DNA from: Hyphomicrobium_A sp965243865
GTDB taxonomy: Bacteria > Pseudomonadota > Alphaproteobacteria > Rhizobiales > Hyphomicrobiaceae
Assembly: GCF_965243865.1 (NCBI RefSeq)
Contig: NZ_OZ251603.1
Coordinates: forward strand, 1,426,001 to 1,490,000
DNA length: 64,000 bases
Reading direction: 5' to 3'
Under the pieces are notes generated by a model. The model was not told the origin of the DNA. It worked only from the letters and a program-made list of their open reading frames with translations, and did no database searches. Numbering within the stretch: the stretch's first letter is position 1; each line of letters opens with the position of its first letter. Of this stretch, positions 16,400 through 26,269 are shown one piece after another. A program made the translations under genes and the position numbers.

Positions 16400-17956
16400 A
16401 TGCTCGCCAGGGGCGATGAGCCCGAGCGCCGTTCGTGGCTGTCATGGTCTTCGCTATGGCAAGCGTTGAAGCGTATTCCGCTGCCGCGCCGCCCCAAACT
16501 GCGTGTCCCGCAATTCCTGCATCCGTCAGCGATCCGCAGCGCTTGGAATCGCCTGCCGCCCACGCCCGCATGGATGGTTGCCTTCGGCGCCTGGTTCATG
16601 CGCACCCACCGCCGCAACATGCAGCTCATCGGTGGATGGCTCTCCGACTTCCTGCCGAAGGGCCTCTACGCCCGCGCGCTCATCATCATCATTGCACCAA
16701 TCGTCGTGCTCGAAGGCGTCATCGCGTTCGTGTTCATGGAACGCCACTGGCAGGCCGTAACGCGCCGCCTTTCGGAAGCGACCGCACGCGACATCGCCGC
16801 CCTGATCGACATCTACGAGGAATACCCCAAGCGCGACGACTACAGCCAGCTCATCGAAATGGCGCGCGACCGCCTGAGCCTCTCGATGCAGGTGCTGCCG
16901 CCCGGTGATCTTCCTGCCCCGCGGCCGAAACCGTTCTTTGCCCTCCTCGACCGCGCGCTCTCTGACGAGGTGCGCAAGCAGGTGCAAAAACCATTCTGGA
17001 TCGACACGGTCGGCCAGTCACGCCACGTGGAAATCCGCGTCAAGCTCGAGAACGCGATCCTGCGCTTCGTCGCCACACGCTCGCAGACTTACGCCTCCAA
17101 CTCGCACATCTTCCTTTTGTGGATGATCGGCTCCTCGGTGATCCTGCTCACCGTCGCAATCCTCTTCCTGCGAAACCAGATCCGCCCCATCCTGCGTCTC
17201 GCCGAGGCCGCCGACGCATTCGGCAAGGGCCGCAAAGTGGCGGAAGACTTCCGCCCCCGCGGTGCGCGCGAGGTCCGCCAGGCGGCCGTCGCCTTCCTGG
17301 AAATGCGCGACCGCATCACCGCGCAAGTCGAGCAGCGCACCACCATGCTCGCCGGCGTCAGCCACGACCTGCGCACTATCCTGACGCGCTTCAAGCTCGA
17401 ACTAGCCCTGCTCGGCGATTCCCCCGAAGCGATCTCGCTGCAGGCGGACGTGCGCGAGATGCAGGACATGCTCGAAGACTATCTCGCCTTCGCCAAGGGC
17501 GATGGCGGCGAAGAGAGCACGCCCACCAACCTCAACCAGCTATTGCAGGACATCTACGAGGAAGCGCAGTACTACGACACGCACATCGAATTGAAGATGC
17601 GCAAGCGCCGGCGCGATATCGTGCTGCCGCTGAAGCGCCAGGCCTTCAAGCGCGCCATCACCAACCTCGTATCCAACGCGATCCGCTTCGGCGATCACGT
17701 CATCATCCGCGGTGCTGTCGAAGGCCAGTGGGTGCGCATCGAGGTCGACGACGACGGCCCCGGTATTCCCGAAGCCGAGCGCGCCAACGTCTTCCGCCCG
17801 TTCTACCGGCTCGATCACGCGCGCAATCAGGACGAGGGCAACACCGGTCTAGGCCTCGCCATCGCCCGCGACATTGCCAAGAGTCACGGCGGCGACATCA
17901 CCCTGGGCGAAAGCTCCATGGGTGGCCTGCGCGCCATCATCTCAGTGCCGCTGTAG
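16400..17956 (+). CDS. Sensor histidine kinase (EnvZ-like), partner of the PetR-type regulator
   Basis: 518 residues. A 90-residue basic N-terminal extension precedes the first membrane segment (about 92-112). A periplasmic domain follows to about 235, then a second membrane segment (about 236-257), HAMP and the kinase core. The H-box is 'GVSHDLRTILTRFKLEL' with His near 322; the usual Pro after RT is Ile here. The ATPase has 'ITNLVSNAIRFGD' (N), 'DDDGPGIPEAE' (G1) and 'NTGLGLAIARDIAKSHGG' (G2). The start at 16400 is preferred because AGAGAGG lies 7 bases upstream. The ligand is unknown. Confidence 0.85.
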   Translation: MLARGDEPERRSWLSWSSLWQALKRIPLPRRPKLRVPQFLHPSAIRSAWNRLPPTPAWMVAFGAWFMRTHRRNMQLIGGWLSDFLPKGLYARALIIIIAPIVVLEGVIAFVFMERHWQAVTRRLSEATARDIAALIDIYEEYPKRDDYSQLIEMARDRLSLSMQVLPPGDLPAPRPKPFFALLDRALSDEVRKQVQKPFWIDTVGQSRHVEIRVKLENAILRFVATRSQTYASNSHIFLLWMIGSSVILLTVAILFLRNQIRPILRLAEAADAFGKGRKVAEDFRPRGAREVRQAAVAFLEMRDRITAQVEQRTTMLAGVSHDLRTILTRFKLELALLGDSPEAISLQADVREMQDMLEDYLAFAKGDGGEESTPTNLNQLLQDIYEEAQYYDTHIELKMRKRRRDIVLPLKRQAFKRAITNLVSNAIRFGDHVIIRGAVEGQWVRIEVDDDGPGIPEAERANVFRPFYRLDHARNQDEGNTGLGLAIARDIAKSHGGDITLGESSMGGLRAIISVPL

Positions 17957-17971
17957 AAGCCCCGCCAGCCT

Positions 17972-18661
17972 TTACGAAGGAGCGCCGGGAGGCACCGGAG
18001 TTGCACCATCCGCTCCCGGCTCCGATGCCGGCGTCGTGCGGGCTGAACGCTTCTTCGCAGCATCGCAGCACGACTTGGCGAACCCGCACAGCTTGCCGAA
18101 CACGCTGTCCATCCGCTGCAAGGCCTGCTCCCCGCGCCGCAACCGTTGATCCAGCGCTGCCATCGTTTTCGACAGCCCCGGATCGTCGTCTTTCAGCCAC
18201 GTGCGGTAGACGGAGGCATAGAGGGCGCCGAGCCCAGCCGCGCGCACCTGCCCATCGAGCCCGTCGGCGCGAATGCCCGCCGCGCGCAGCATCCAAGGCT
18301 GCGACCGACCGACTGCACACGCGAGCGCCGGATCGAGCGACCACGTCTCCGCAATCGAGCGCAATGCAGGCTTATAGGCCGCCAGCACGTCGAACCGGCT
18401 CATGATCACCTCGAACAGCGCATCGCGCGCCGCCTGGCCGCCGCCGCGATGCGGCGCACGCGCCAGCACCGCATCATCGACCGAGCGCACGAACGCCGCC
18501 AGTATCTCGTTCTTACTGGCGAACTCCTTGCGCACGTCGACAAGGCTGACCCCGGCACTCTCAGCGATCTGGGCCAGGGTCACGTCCTTCCAAGGACATT
18601 CGCCCGCTAGCTTCATGGCTGCGGCAACGAGACGTCCGCGAATGGTCGTCTGATCAAGCAT
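17972..18661 (-). CDS. TetR-family transcriptional regulator
   Basis: 229 residues. The N-terminal helix-turn-helix is clear: 'RGRLVAAAMKLAGECPWKDV', then 'LAQIAESAGVSLVDVRKEFASKNEILAAF'. The ligand domain is helical and the tail is Ala/Pro-rich with several Cys ('KLCGFAKSCCDA'). The ATG at 18661 follows GAGGAG; longer upstream forms lack family sequence. It converges with the kinase gene. Targets are unknown. Confidence 0.78.
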   Translation of the reverse strand: MLDQTTIRGRLVAAAMKLAGECPWKDVTLAQIAESAGVSLVDVRKEFASKNEILAAFVRSVDDAVLARAPHRGGGQAARDALFEVIMSRFDVLAAYKPALRSIAETWSLDPALACAVGRSQPWMLRAAGIRADGLDGQVRAAGLGALYASVYRTWLKDDDPGLSKTMAALDQRLRRGEQALQRMDSVFGKLCGFAKSCCDAAKKRSARTTPASEPGADGATPVPPGAPS

Positions 18662-18795
18662 GGTGGCTCTCCTCGTTCCTTGCCTGGAAAGATAATCAGC
18701 CTCGAGGCTCTTCCGAAGGCCGTGGGTGCCATCCGCGGCGGATAATGCCCGCCAAGTTGCACCGCCGCGGCGCGAACACCCACCGCGACAGGCAT

Positions 18796-18825
18796 AAGTC
18801 CCTACAAAATAAGGGAAAAAGTCCC
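18796..18825. promoter_or_regulatory. AAGTCCC direct repeats upstream of the TetR gene
   Basis: AAGTCCC occurs at 18796-18802 and 18819-18825, 23 bases apart, with an inverted AGGGA between them, so the whole can also be read as an inverted repeat. The position, about 135-165 bases before the TetR start, suits an autoregulatory operator, but binding is inference. Confidence 0.3.
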
Positions 18826-18980
18826 AACCACACACAATCTCGTGAAGCGGCGTCCGCCGTCTTGCCACTAATGTAACAGTATATCATAACTGGGGCGTGG
18901 CTGCGGTGGTACTTCACGCGCAACTCGGCTGAAAACCTATCCTCCTTGGTTCTTTGGCTTTGGGTGCCCCGCCAACCATG

Positions 18981-19019
18981 AAAATGCCTGGGCCCGCCGG
19001 GGCGCAAGCCCGCCCAGGC
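18981..19019 (-). terminator. Probable terminator of proC
   Basis: On the minus strand GCCTGGGC...GCCCAGGC (8-bp stem, GC-rich interior that can extend the stem) is followed by ATTTTC, about 40 bases after the proC stop. The T-run is short, so termination may be only partly intrinsic. Confidence 0.5.
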
Positions 19020-19058
19020 CACGCAAGAGACGCGGTCGCCGAACGGCCTGAGCTTCGC

Positions 19059-19880
19059 TCACTTCGCCAGTTCGCGACCGCGTTTTGTTGCCGCTGCCAC
19101 CGCCGCGGTCATCAGCTCTTTAAGTCCCGCTTCCCCGCCCAGAACCTCCAGCGCCGCCGCCGTCGTCCCACCGGGAGACGTCACGTTGCGCCGTAGCTCG
19201 GCCGGCGCAAGGCCGGACGCCTCCATCAGCGCCGCCGAACCGATCACCGTGGCGCGCGCCAGCTTCTCCGCGAACGCCGCATCAAGTCCAGCCGCACGCC
19301 CAGCTTCGGCGAGGCACTCGGTGAGAAAGAACACGTACGCCGGGCCCGAGCCCGATACAGCCGTCACCGGATCGAGCAGCGCCTCATCGTCGACCCACAT
19401 GACGTCTCCCACCGCAGCCAGCAGATCGTTGGCGAGCGCGCGCTGCACCGGCGTCACATTAGCGTTGGCAACGGCAACAGTCATGCCGCGCTGAATGGCA
19501 GCCGGCGTGTTCGGCATGGCGCGGACAACCGCAGCCTTGGGCGCATATTTCTCGAACGCAGCAAGCGGTCGCCCGGCCGCGATCGAAACAAATAGCGTCT
19601 GCGGACCTGCGAGCTTCGCCAGGCCCGGCATCACGGCATCGATCACTTGCGGTTTGACGGCGACGAGAATGACGGCCGGCGGCTGCGTCAGTTCATCGAT
19701 CGCCGGCACGACATCGATGGCGTTTTCGGCGAGGAACGCAGCGACTGCGGGTGCGGGCGTCGGTTCCTGTACGATCACCTGCCGGGCATCGAGCCCGCGG
19801 GCGAGCAACCCTTCCAGGATCGCTCCACCCATCTTCCCTGCCCCTGCCAGCAGCAGAGGACCTTGCATCGTGAACTTCAT
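19059..19880 (-). CDS. proC: Pyrroline-5-carboxylate reductase
   Basis: Last step of proline synthesis: NAD(P)H reduction of pyrroline-5-carboxylate. 273 residues with the N-terminal nucleotide site 'LLLAGAGKMGGAILEGLL', 'ILVAVKPQVID', 'VRAMPNTPAAI' and the ProC signature 'NVTSPGGTTAAALEVL' near the end. All landmarks and the length match the family. It follows the YbjN-type gene after 42 bp, in the order ubiK-ybjN-proC. Confidence 0.92.
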   Translation of the reverse strand: MKFTMQGPLLLAGAGKMGGAILEGLLARGLDARQVIVQEPTPAPAVAAFLAENAIDVVPAIDELTQPPAVILVAVKPQVIDAVMPGLAKLAGPQTLFVSIAAGRPLAAFEKYAPKAAVVRAMPNTPAAIQRGMTVAVANANVTPVQRALANDLLAAVGDVMWVDDEALLDPVTAVSGSGPAYVFFLTECLAEAGRAAGLDAAFAEKLARATVIGSAALMEASGLAPAELRRNVTSPGGTTAAALEVLGGEAGLKELMTAAVAAATKRGRELAK

Positions 19881-19922
19881 GTGCCGCCCGCGAGAATGCC
19901 GGGCGACATGGCCGCCCTAGGT

Positions 19923-20420
19923 TCAGGCCTGGCCCTCGGTCTCGAACATGGTCGAAACCAGCGCCTCGCGGCTCTGCTTACCCGCCCAGACGACGAACTG
20001 AAAGGCCTGATAATAGCGCTCGCACCCCTCGAGGGCCGCCTGCAGCATCGCCTCGCACTGAGCCGTAGTCGCCACCGAGCCGTTCAGCAGCAGCGCGTGA
20101 CGGAACATTACGAGGCCTTCCTGGGTCCACAGATCGAAATGGCCGAGCCAGAGCTGCTCGTTGATCTGCGCCACCAGCTTGTACATTTCGTTGAGGCGGT
20201 TCTCCGGCACCCGGAAATCGAATGCGCAGGCAAGGTGCAGCGCCTCGAGGTCATCGCGCCAATTCAGCGACACATGATAATCGGTCCAGGTACCGGCGAT
20301 GACGAGGGTCAACTCGTCGTCATTCGTCCGGTCGCAGGCCCAGTCGTGCGCACCGGATAACCGCTCGATGAGATCGATCGGGTTCGTCACACGGCCGTAG
20401 CCAACGTGTTCAGCCGACAT
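19923..20420 (-). CDS. YbjN-domain protein
   Basis: 165 residues of the YbjN family, a small alpha/beta fold resembling type III secretion chaperones. Visible features are the N-terminal 'NPIDLIERLSGAHDW', strands 'ELTLVIAGTWTDYHVSLNW', and 'LYKLVAQINEQLWLGHFD'-like helix with 'GLVMFRHALLLNG'. In Rhizobiales it commonly sits between ubiK and proC, as here. The cellular role is unknown; cytoplasmic. Confidence 0.8.
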   Translation of the reverse strand: MSAEHVGYGRVTNPIDLIERLSGAHDWACDRTNDDELTLVIAGTWTDYHVSLNWRDDLEALHLACAFDFRVPENRLNEMYKLVAQINEQLWLGHFDLWTQEGLVMFRHALLLNGSVATTAQCEAMLQAALEGCERYYQAFQFVVWAGKQSREALVSTMFETEGQA

Positions 20421-20599
20421 GCTTCGAGGATCCCTCTATGGTCTCGCGTTCTTTTTTGTGGTCGATGCAAAAGCTACGCGACATCACGAGAGCAACTACT
20501 CAACCAACACGGGCGACGAGAACATCAGCCGGGCACGAGTCGCAAGTTCAGCCCGGCCTTGTCCACGGGCAAAGTACTTGTGAGGAAACCATTTTGTTG

Positions 20600-20863
20600 T
20601 CAGGCGGTGCGCGATTGCGCGAGTTGCTGCTCCAGCTCGGCGATACGCGCCTCGAGTCTTTCGTTCTCCGCACGCGCCTTCTCGGCCATCGCCTTCACCG
20701 CCTCGAACTCCTCGCGGCGCACCACGTCCATCTCGCGCAGGAAGCGTTCGCCCTGCGAGCGGAACACCTGTTCGGCCTCTTTCCTGAGGCCATCGGCCGC
20801 GCCAGCAGCATCCGTCATCAGCTTGGCAAACTCATCGAGGAAGCGATTGGTCGTCTGGGTCAT
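20600..20863 (-). CDS. ubiK: UbiK-family accessory factor (BMFP domain)
   Basis: 87 residues, helical throughout. 'MTQTTNRFLDEFAKLMTDAA' followed by a coiled coil with heptad hydrophobics ('ERLEARIAELEQQLAQ') matches the UbiK/YqiC family, a membrane-associated trimer that assists aerobic ubiquinone synthesis in E. coli. Its role in alphaproteobacteria is less established. It is divergent from lgt and probably heads the ubiK-ybjN-proC unit. Confidence 0.82.
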   Translation of the reverse strand: MTQTTNRFLDEFAKLMTDAAGAADGLRKEAEQVFRSQGERFLREMDVVRREEFEAVKAMAEKARAENERLEARIAELEQQLAQSRTA

Positions 20864-21045
20864 GGGAATTTGCTCCGTGAGTTGCTCTTCTTGATAGAAA
20901 CCGGTCGGACTATGAGCGCCACGCCTACCCCATTCAAGGCGTCCTCGACCCTTGACAGAGCGTCACGGCGCCGAAATCGTGCGGCGCCCGGATGGAGGGT
21001 GCCTAGCCCACAGGAGCGGCCGCTGACCGCGGCTTGTCGATTCTC

Positions 21046-21900
21046 ATGAACATGCTGACCACCCTCTGGGCGATTCCCTTCCCCAACATCGACCCCGTCG
21101 CGCTGCAAATCGGGCCGGTGGCGATCAAATGGTATGGCCTCGCCTACCTCGCGGGACTGCTGCTTGGCTGGCTCTATATCCGCCGCCTGCTGAGCTCCCC
21201 TTACCTGTGGGCCAACGACACACCGCCGTTCACGCCTGCGAAGGTCGATGATCTCCTCCTCTATATAACGGCTGGCGTAGTGCTCGGCGGAAGGCTCGGC
21301 TTCGTTATTTTCTATGAGCCGAGCTATTACATCGCCAACCCGCAGGACATTATCGCCGTCTGGAAGGGCGGCATGGCGTTCCACGGCGCCCTCGTCGGCT
21401 GCGCCATCGCCATCTGGGCCTTCGCCCACCGCAACAACGTCAGCCCGTGGAGCACGGGAGACCTCGTCACGGCAGCGGTGCCAATTGGTCTTTTCTTCGG
21501 CCGCATCGCCAATTTCATCAACGGCGAGCTGTTCGGCCGCCCGACGACGATGCCATGGGGCATGGTGTTCCCAGAAGCCGCCATCCACTACCCGCAGGTC
21601 GAACCGACGCCGCGCCACCCGAGCCAGCTCTATGAGGCGGCGCTTGAAGGACTGGCGCTGTTTCTCGTCCTGCGCCTGCTGACGCACCATTTCGGCGCCC
21701 TGAAGCGGCCCGGCCTCGTCAGCGGCACCTTCCTCATCGGCTATGCACTCGCCCGCTCAACCGGCGAGCTGTTCCGCGAGCCGCACTTCGCGCACGCCTT
21801 CAACATCGGCCCGCTCACCGCCGGCATTGCTTACTCGATCCCGATGTTCATCCTCGGCGTCATCGTCGTGCGCTATGCGCTGAGCCGCAGCGCGAAGTGA
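21046..21900 (+). CDS. lgt: Prolipoprotein diacylglyceryl transferase
   Basis: Transfers diacylglycerol from phosphatidylglycerol to the lipobox cysteine of prolipoproteins. About 284 residues with seven hydrophobic segments; 'VLGGRLGFVIFY', 'GGMAFHGALVG' (essential His), the family signature 'GRIANFINGELFGR' and 'PRHPSQLYEA'. The start could be ATG 21046, ATG 21052 or TTG 21034; none has a strong ribosome site. The stop overlaps the GTG start of the next gene, so translation is probably coupled. Confidence 0.92.
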   Translation: MNMLTTLWAIPFPNIDPVALQIGPVAIKWYGLAYLAGLLLGWLYIRRLLSSPYLWANDTPPFTPAKVDDLLLYITAGVVLGGRLGFVIFYEPSYYIANPQDIIAVWKGGMAFHGALVGCAIAIWAFAHRNNVSPWSTGDLVTAAVPIGLFFGRIANFINGELFGRPTTMPWGMVFPEAAIHYPQVEPTPRHPSQLYEAALEGLALFLVLRLLTHHFGALKRPGLVSGTFLIGYALARSTGELFREPHFAHAFNIGPLTAGIAYSIPMFILGVIVVRYALSRSAK

Positions 21901-22988
21901 CGGACGGCCCCACCCCGCAGGTGACGCCGCTCGCGGGTCATCTCGCCGAGCGCATCGCGCGTGACGGGCCGATATCCGTCGCCGACTACATAGACGTATG
22001 TCTCCAGCACCCCGAGCACGGCTACTACCGCCGCCAGACCGCTATCGGCGCTGCCGCCGATTTCGTCACCGCGCCGGAGATCAGCCAGGTGTTCGGCGAA
22101 CTGATCGGACTGTGGTGCGCCGTCGTCTGGCAGCAGATGGGCGCACCCGCTTCGCTGCGTCTGATCGAGCTCGGCCCTGGACGCGGTACGCTGATGCGCG
22201 ATGCCTTGCGCGCTGCACGCCTCGTCCCCGCCTTCCGCGCCGCGCTCCGCATCGAGCTTGTCGAGACCAACGAAACGCTGGAGCAGCTGCAGCGCGAGGC
22301 GTTTCGCAATGAGGTCGTGCCGGTTACGTGGAGCACGAATCTCACTTCCGCGGACGGACCCACCATCGTCATCGCCAACGAGTTCCTCGATACGCTCCCA
22401 GCCGATCAATTCGTGTGGCGCGATGGTGCGTGGCATAGGCGCTGCGTCGGTCTCGATGCCTCGGGTAGTCTCCAATTCGTCGATGGACCGGCAGCGGAAG
22501 CAAACCTCCCCGCCTCCCTCCCAGCGCCGGCGGAGGGCGACATCTACGAGCATCGCCGCACCGCCTTCGCCCGCCTTGCTGCTGATCTCGCGGCGCTCGG
22601 CACGCCCCTCGCCGGCCTCTTTATCGACTATGGGCACACCGTGCCGAACTACGGCGACACGTTGCAGGCGATCCTTGCGCACCGCTACACCGACCCCCTG
22701 CAGACGCCCGGACAAGCCGATCTCACCATGCAGGTCGACTTCACAGCTTTCGCTCACGCCATCGCCGCCGCCGGCATGCGCTGCGATGGCCCGCTTCCCC
22801 AAGCCGAGTTCCTCGGTCGCCTTGGCGCCGTCGAGCGCGCATCAAGGCTGATGGCGGCCAATCCGGCGCGCGCCGCCGAGATCGAATCCGGCATGGCCCG
22901 CATCCTCGCCCCGACCGGGATGGGCGGCCGATTCCAAGTTCTCGGCATACGAAGCGTTGACGTCTCTCCGCTACCACCCTTCATCTGA
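21897..22988 (+). CDS. MidA/NDUFAF7-family SAM-dependent methyltransferase
   Basis: 363 residues starting at GTG within the lgt stop (GTGA overlap). Characteristic features are 'MQ'-free N-terminus with 'HPEHGYYRRQ', 'DFVTAPEISQVFGELIG', the SAM-binding 'LIELGPGRGTLMRDALR' and 'IVIANEFLDTLPADQFV'. In mitochondria the relative NDUFAF7 methylates an Arg of complex I; bacterial targets are uncertain. The lgt-midA-pgeF order is conserved in Rhizobiales. Confidence 0.88.
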   Translation: MTDGPTPQVTPLAGHLAERIARDGPISVADYIDVCLQHPEHGYYRRQTAIGAAADFVTAPEISQVFGELIGLWCAVVWQQMGAPASLRLIELGPGRGTLMRDALRAARLVPAFRAALRIELVETNETLEQLQREAFRNEVVPVTWSTNLTSADGPTIVIANEFLDTLPADQFVWRDGAWHRRCVGLDASGSLQFVDGPAAEANLPASLPAPAEGDIYEHRRTAFARLAADLAALGTPLAGLFIDYGHTVPNYGDTLQAILAHRYTDPLQTPGQADLTMQVDFTAFAHAIAAAGMRCDGPLPQAEFLGRLGAVERASRLMAANPARAAEIESGMARILAPTGMGGRFQVLGIRSVDVSPLPPFI

Positions 22989-23022
22989 GGTACACCAGAA
23001 CGTATCTGCCGAGGCCGAGGCC

Positions 23023-23796
23023 ATGCTGCAACCGATAGAAGCAACCGCGCTTGCCAGCTCGAAGCGCATCCGCCACGGCTTCTTCACACGCCCCGGCGGC
23101 GTATCCGAGGGGCTCTACGCCGGTCTCAACTGCGGACCGGGCTCATCCGACGTTCCTGCCAACGTCGGCGAAAATCGCGCGCGCGTTTCCCGCCACCTTG
23201 GCGGAAGCAATAGTGACGTGGCGACGCTCTACCAGATCCACAGCGGCATTGCCGTCGCTATCGACGCCCCGTTCGCGCCCGACCAGCGGCCCAAGGCCGA
23301 CGGCATCGTCACGCGGACGCCTGGGCTCGTCATCGGCGTGCTCACCGCCGACTGCGCTCCAGTTCTCTTCGCCGACCCCGAGGCCGGCGTCGTCGGCGCG
23401 GCCCATGCCGGCTGGCGCGGCGCCGTCGGAGGGGTCCTGGAGGCCACGATCGCCGAAATGGAGAATCTCGGGGCGCGGCGAAATTGCATTATCACTGCAA
23501 TTGGCCCCGCCATTAACCAAGTTTCATATGAAGTAGGGCCAGACTTTGAAGCGGCCCTGCTCGAAAGTTGCGCGGACAACAAAATCTTTCTTTCGCGCAA
23601 AAGTCCCAATGGAAAGGCTCATTTCGACTTGCCTGGCTATGTCGAGACGAGACTTCGCAAGAGCGGCGTCGCTGAAGTTGAGAGGCAGTCCCCGTGCACG
23701 TACCTGAACGAATCGATGTTTTTCAGCTTTCGGCGCTCCCAACACCGATCGGAGCCCGATTACGGCCGTCAAATCTCCGCCATTGTCGTGGCTTAA
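23023..23796 (+). CDS. pgeF: Peptidoglycan editing factor PgeF (YfiH/LACC1 family)
   Basis: 257 residues of the copper/zinc-binding YfiH family, often annotated as polyphenol oxidase. In E. coli, PgeF removes wrongly incorporated amino acids from peptidoglycan precursors. Catalytic landmarks are His in 'YQIHSGI', Cys in 'LTADCAPVLF' and His in 'GAAHAGWRG', plus the opening 'HGFFTRPGGVS'. GAGGCCGAGG precedes the ATG at 23023, which also agrees with the family N-terminus; the frame is open upstream but overlaps midA. Confidence 0.88.
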   Translation: MLQPIEATALASSKRIRHGFFTRPGGVSEGLYAGLNCGPGSSDVPANVGENRARVSRHLGGSNSDVATLYQIHSGIAVAIDAPFAPDQRPKADGIVTRTPGLVIGVLTADCAPVLFADPEAGVVGAAHAGWRGAVGGVLEATIAEMENLGARRNCIITAIGPAINQVSYEVGPDFEAALLESCADNKIFLSRKSPNGKAHFDLPGYVETRLRKSGVAEVERQSPCTYLNESMFFSFRRSQHRSEPDYGRQISAIVVA

Positions 23797-23999
23797 TTGC
23801 ACAATCCACAATGGCGTCCTGCGTTTTCTTCGGGGAATTGCGTTAGGGCGCCGGGACGTTCGGATTCGATCTGGACGCGGCTTTGATGACTGGTTAGACG
23901 ATTCTTAGAGAGGTACCGGTCATTAGGGAGTGTAAGGCCGCAGGGTTCGTACGCCGGCCGCCGGAACAAACAGCGAGTACTCAACGGGGGAGCGTCGCC

Positions 24000-25034
24000 G
24001 TGACGACCTTTGATGCTGCTGCGGCTTGGCAAAAGACAAAGCCAATAGCATTCGCAGTTATCGCAGGCTGGATGTGCATGGGGCTGGCCGCATGCGAGAC
24101 AGCCAGCTCTGTAACATCCTTATTCAGTTCATCCGGTGGCGATGCGCCGACCGCGTCGGTCGCAAGCCCGCCGCCGATGGCTGCGCCGCGCGGTGCACAG
24201 TTCGCAGTAGCGCCGGTCATCGGCCCGCCTGAGAACGTTTCGAACGAGCTGCGCACGCAGCTTATCGCCGATCTTGAACGCCAGAACCTCCGCGTCGCCA
24301 AGTCTCCGGACGAGCGCGCCGAGTACACGCTGCGCGGCTACGTTGTCTCCTCGCTCGAGAAGAAGGGCAACAAGTCGAAGGTGTCGTACATCTGGGACGT
24401 CACCGACGCCAACGGCAAGGGCGTTCACCGCGTGAGCGGCGAAGAATCGGCGCCTTCCGGCAAGAGCAAGGATCCCTGGGCCGCCATGACGCCGACCCTG
24501 GTGCAGTCGATCGCGGCCAAGACGGTCACGTCGGTTGCCAGCTGGATGCCGGGTGGCGGCGCCGCCGTTGCCAGCAATGGCAGCATGGTTCAGACGGCGG
24601 CTGCGACGCCTTCCTACGCATCGCAGAAGCCGATGGTTACCGGCAGCGTTGCCAGCAGCGGCCCGATCAGCGCCCTCGTACCGGTCGTGACCGGCGCGCC
24701 GGGCGATGGCAGCACCGCACTGCGCGCGGCCATTCAGCGTGAACTCTCCCGCAGCGGCGTGCCGCTCTCGGATGCGCGCACCGCGAACACCTATCTCGTC
24801 GAAGGCAAGGTGGCGATGGGCACCGGCAAGGATGGCAAGCAGCCGATCACTATCGACTGGAGCGTGACCGACCCGCACGGCAAGCGGCTCGGTACCGTAT
24901 CCCAGAAAAACGAAGTTCCGCAGGGTTCGCTTGACGGCTCCTGGGGCAAGACCGCCGATGCTGCTGCTGCTGCTGCCGCACAAGGCATCGTTAAGCTCCT
25001 GCCTCAACCGACGCAGAAAACCAGCTCTAACTAA
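24000..25034 (+). CDS. Lipoprotein with two repeated domains, unknown function
   Basis: 344 residues from GTG after GGGGGAG. The signal ends in a lipobox 'LAAC' (Cys 32), so the protein is probably lipidated at the cell envelope, matching the nearby lgt. The mature part contains two similar domains separated by a low-complexity linker: residues about 75-180 and 225-335. Both have a 'LR..I...L....V' helix, a 'Y...G.V' strand, 'W.VTD..GK....VS..' and a final 'A....A...V' helix. I do not recognise the family. The position between pgeF and prs is suggestive of a conserved envelope gene in this order. A strong hairpin follows the stop. Confidence 0.7.
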   Translation: MTTFDAAAAWQKTKPIAFAVIAGWMCMGLAACETASSVTSLFSSSGGDAPTASVASPPPMAAPRGAQFAVAPVIGPPENVSNELRTQLIADLERQNLRVAKSPDERAEYTLRGYVVSSLEKKGNKSKVSYIWDVTDANGKGVHRVSGEESAPSGKSKDPWAAMTPTLVQSIAAKTVTSVASWMPGGGAAVASNGSMVQTAAATPSYASQKPMVTGSVASSGPISALVPVVTGAPGDGSTALRAAIQRELSRSGVPLSDARTANTYLVEGKVAMGTGKDGKQPITIDWSVTDPHGKRLGTVSQKNEVPQGSLDGSWGKTADAAAAAAAQGIVKLLPQPTQKTSSN

Positions 25035-25085
25035 CGCAGCAGGTCGCTCATCTGGCATCTGGGTCGTTTAGACCGATGGCATTGC

Positions 25086-25117
25086 GAGGGCCCCGCCGTT
25101 TACAGGCGAGGGCCCTC
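25086..25117 (+). terminator. Hairpin after the lipoprotein gene
   Basis: GAGGGCCC-CGCC...GGCG-A-GGGCCCTC forms a 12-bp stem with one bulge and a 7-base loop, followed by TTGCT. It lies 50 bases after the lipoprotein stop and before prs. Very stable, but the T-run is weak. Confidence 0.6.
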
Positions 25118-25169
25118 TTGCTAGAAGCCCCCTTCTTAGCGACCCCGGCAAGCGGCTGTGGAGGCGTAA

Positions 25170-26144
<975 letters not shown>

Positions 26145-26269
26145 CACCCGCGCGTGAGGCGGCTGCCATCGGCGACATCCGGTCGCCGTGATGCTACGCG
26201 ACCAGGCCCAGCACTCCCAACGGAGCAAGACCCGGGCCCGGGCAAAAGGGCACGAGCCCGGCAGAAGGA

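Larger units (their letters stand above)
18662..19058. other. Intergenic region between proC and the TetR gene
   Basis: About 400 bases without a supported gene. It holds a terminator-like hairpin for proC (18981-19019), the upstream region of the TetR gene with AAGTCCC repeats, and an AT-richer stretch near 18870-18895 that could contain the TetR promoter. I see no tRNA, small ORF with a ribosome site, or repeat element besides these. Confidence 0.5.

Noticed and set aside
26161..26190. CGGCGAC...GTCGCCG hairpin after prs
   Set aside because: Seven-base stem without a T-run and 25 bases after the stop; too weak to call a terminator.
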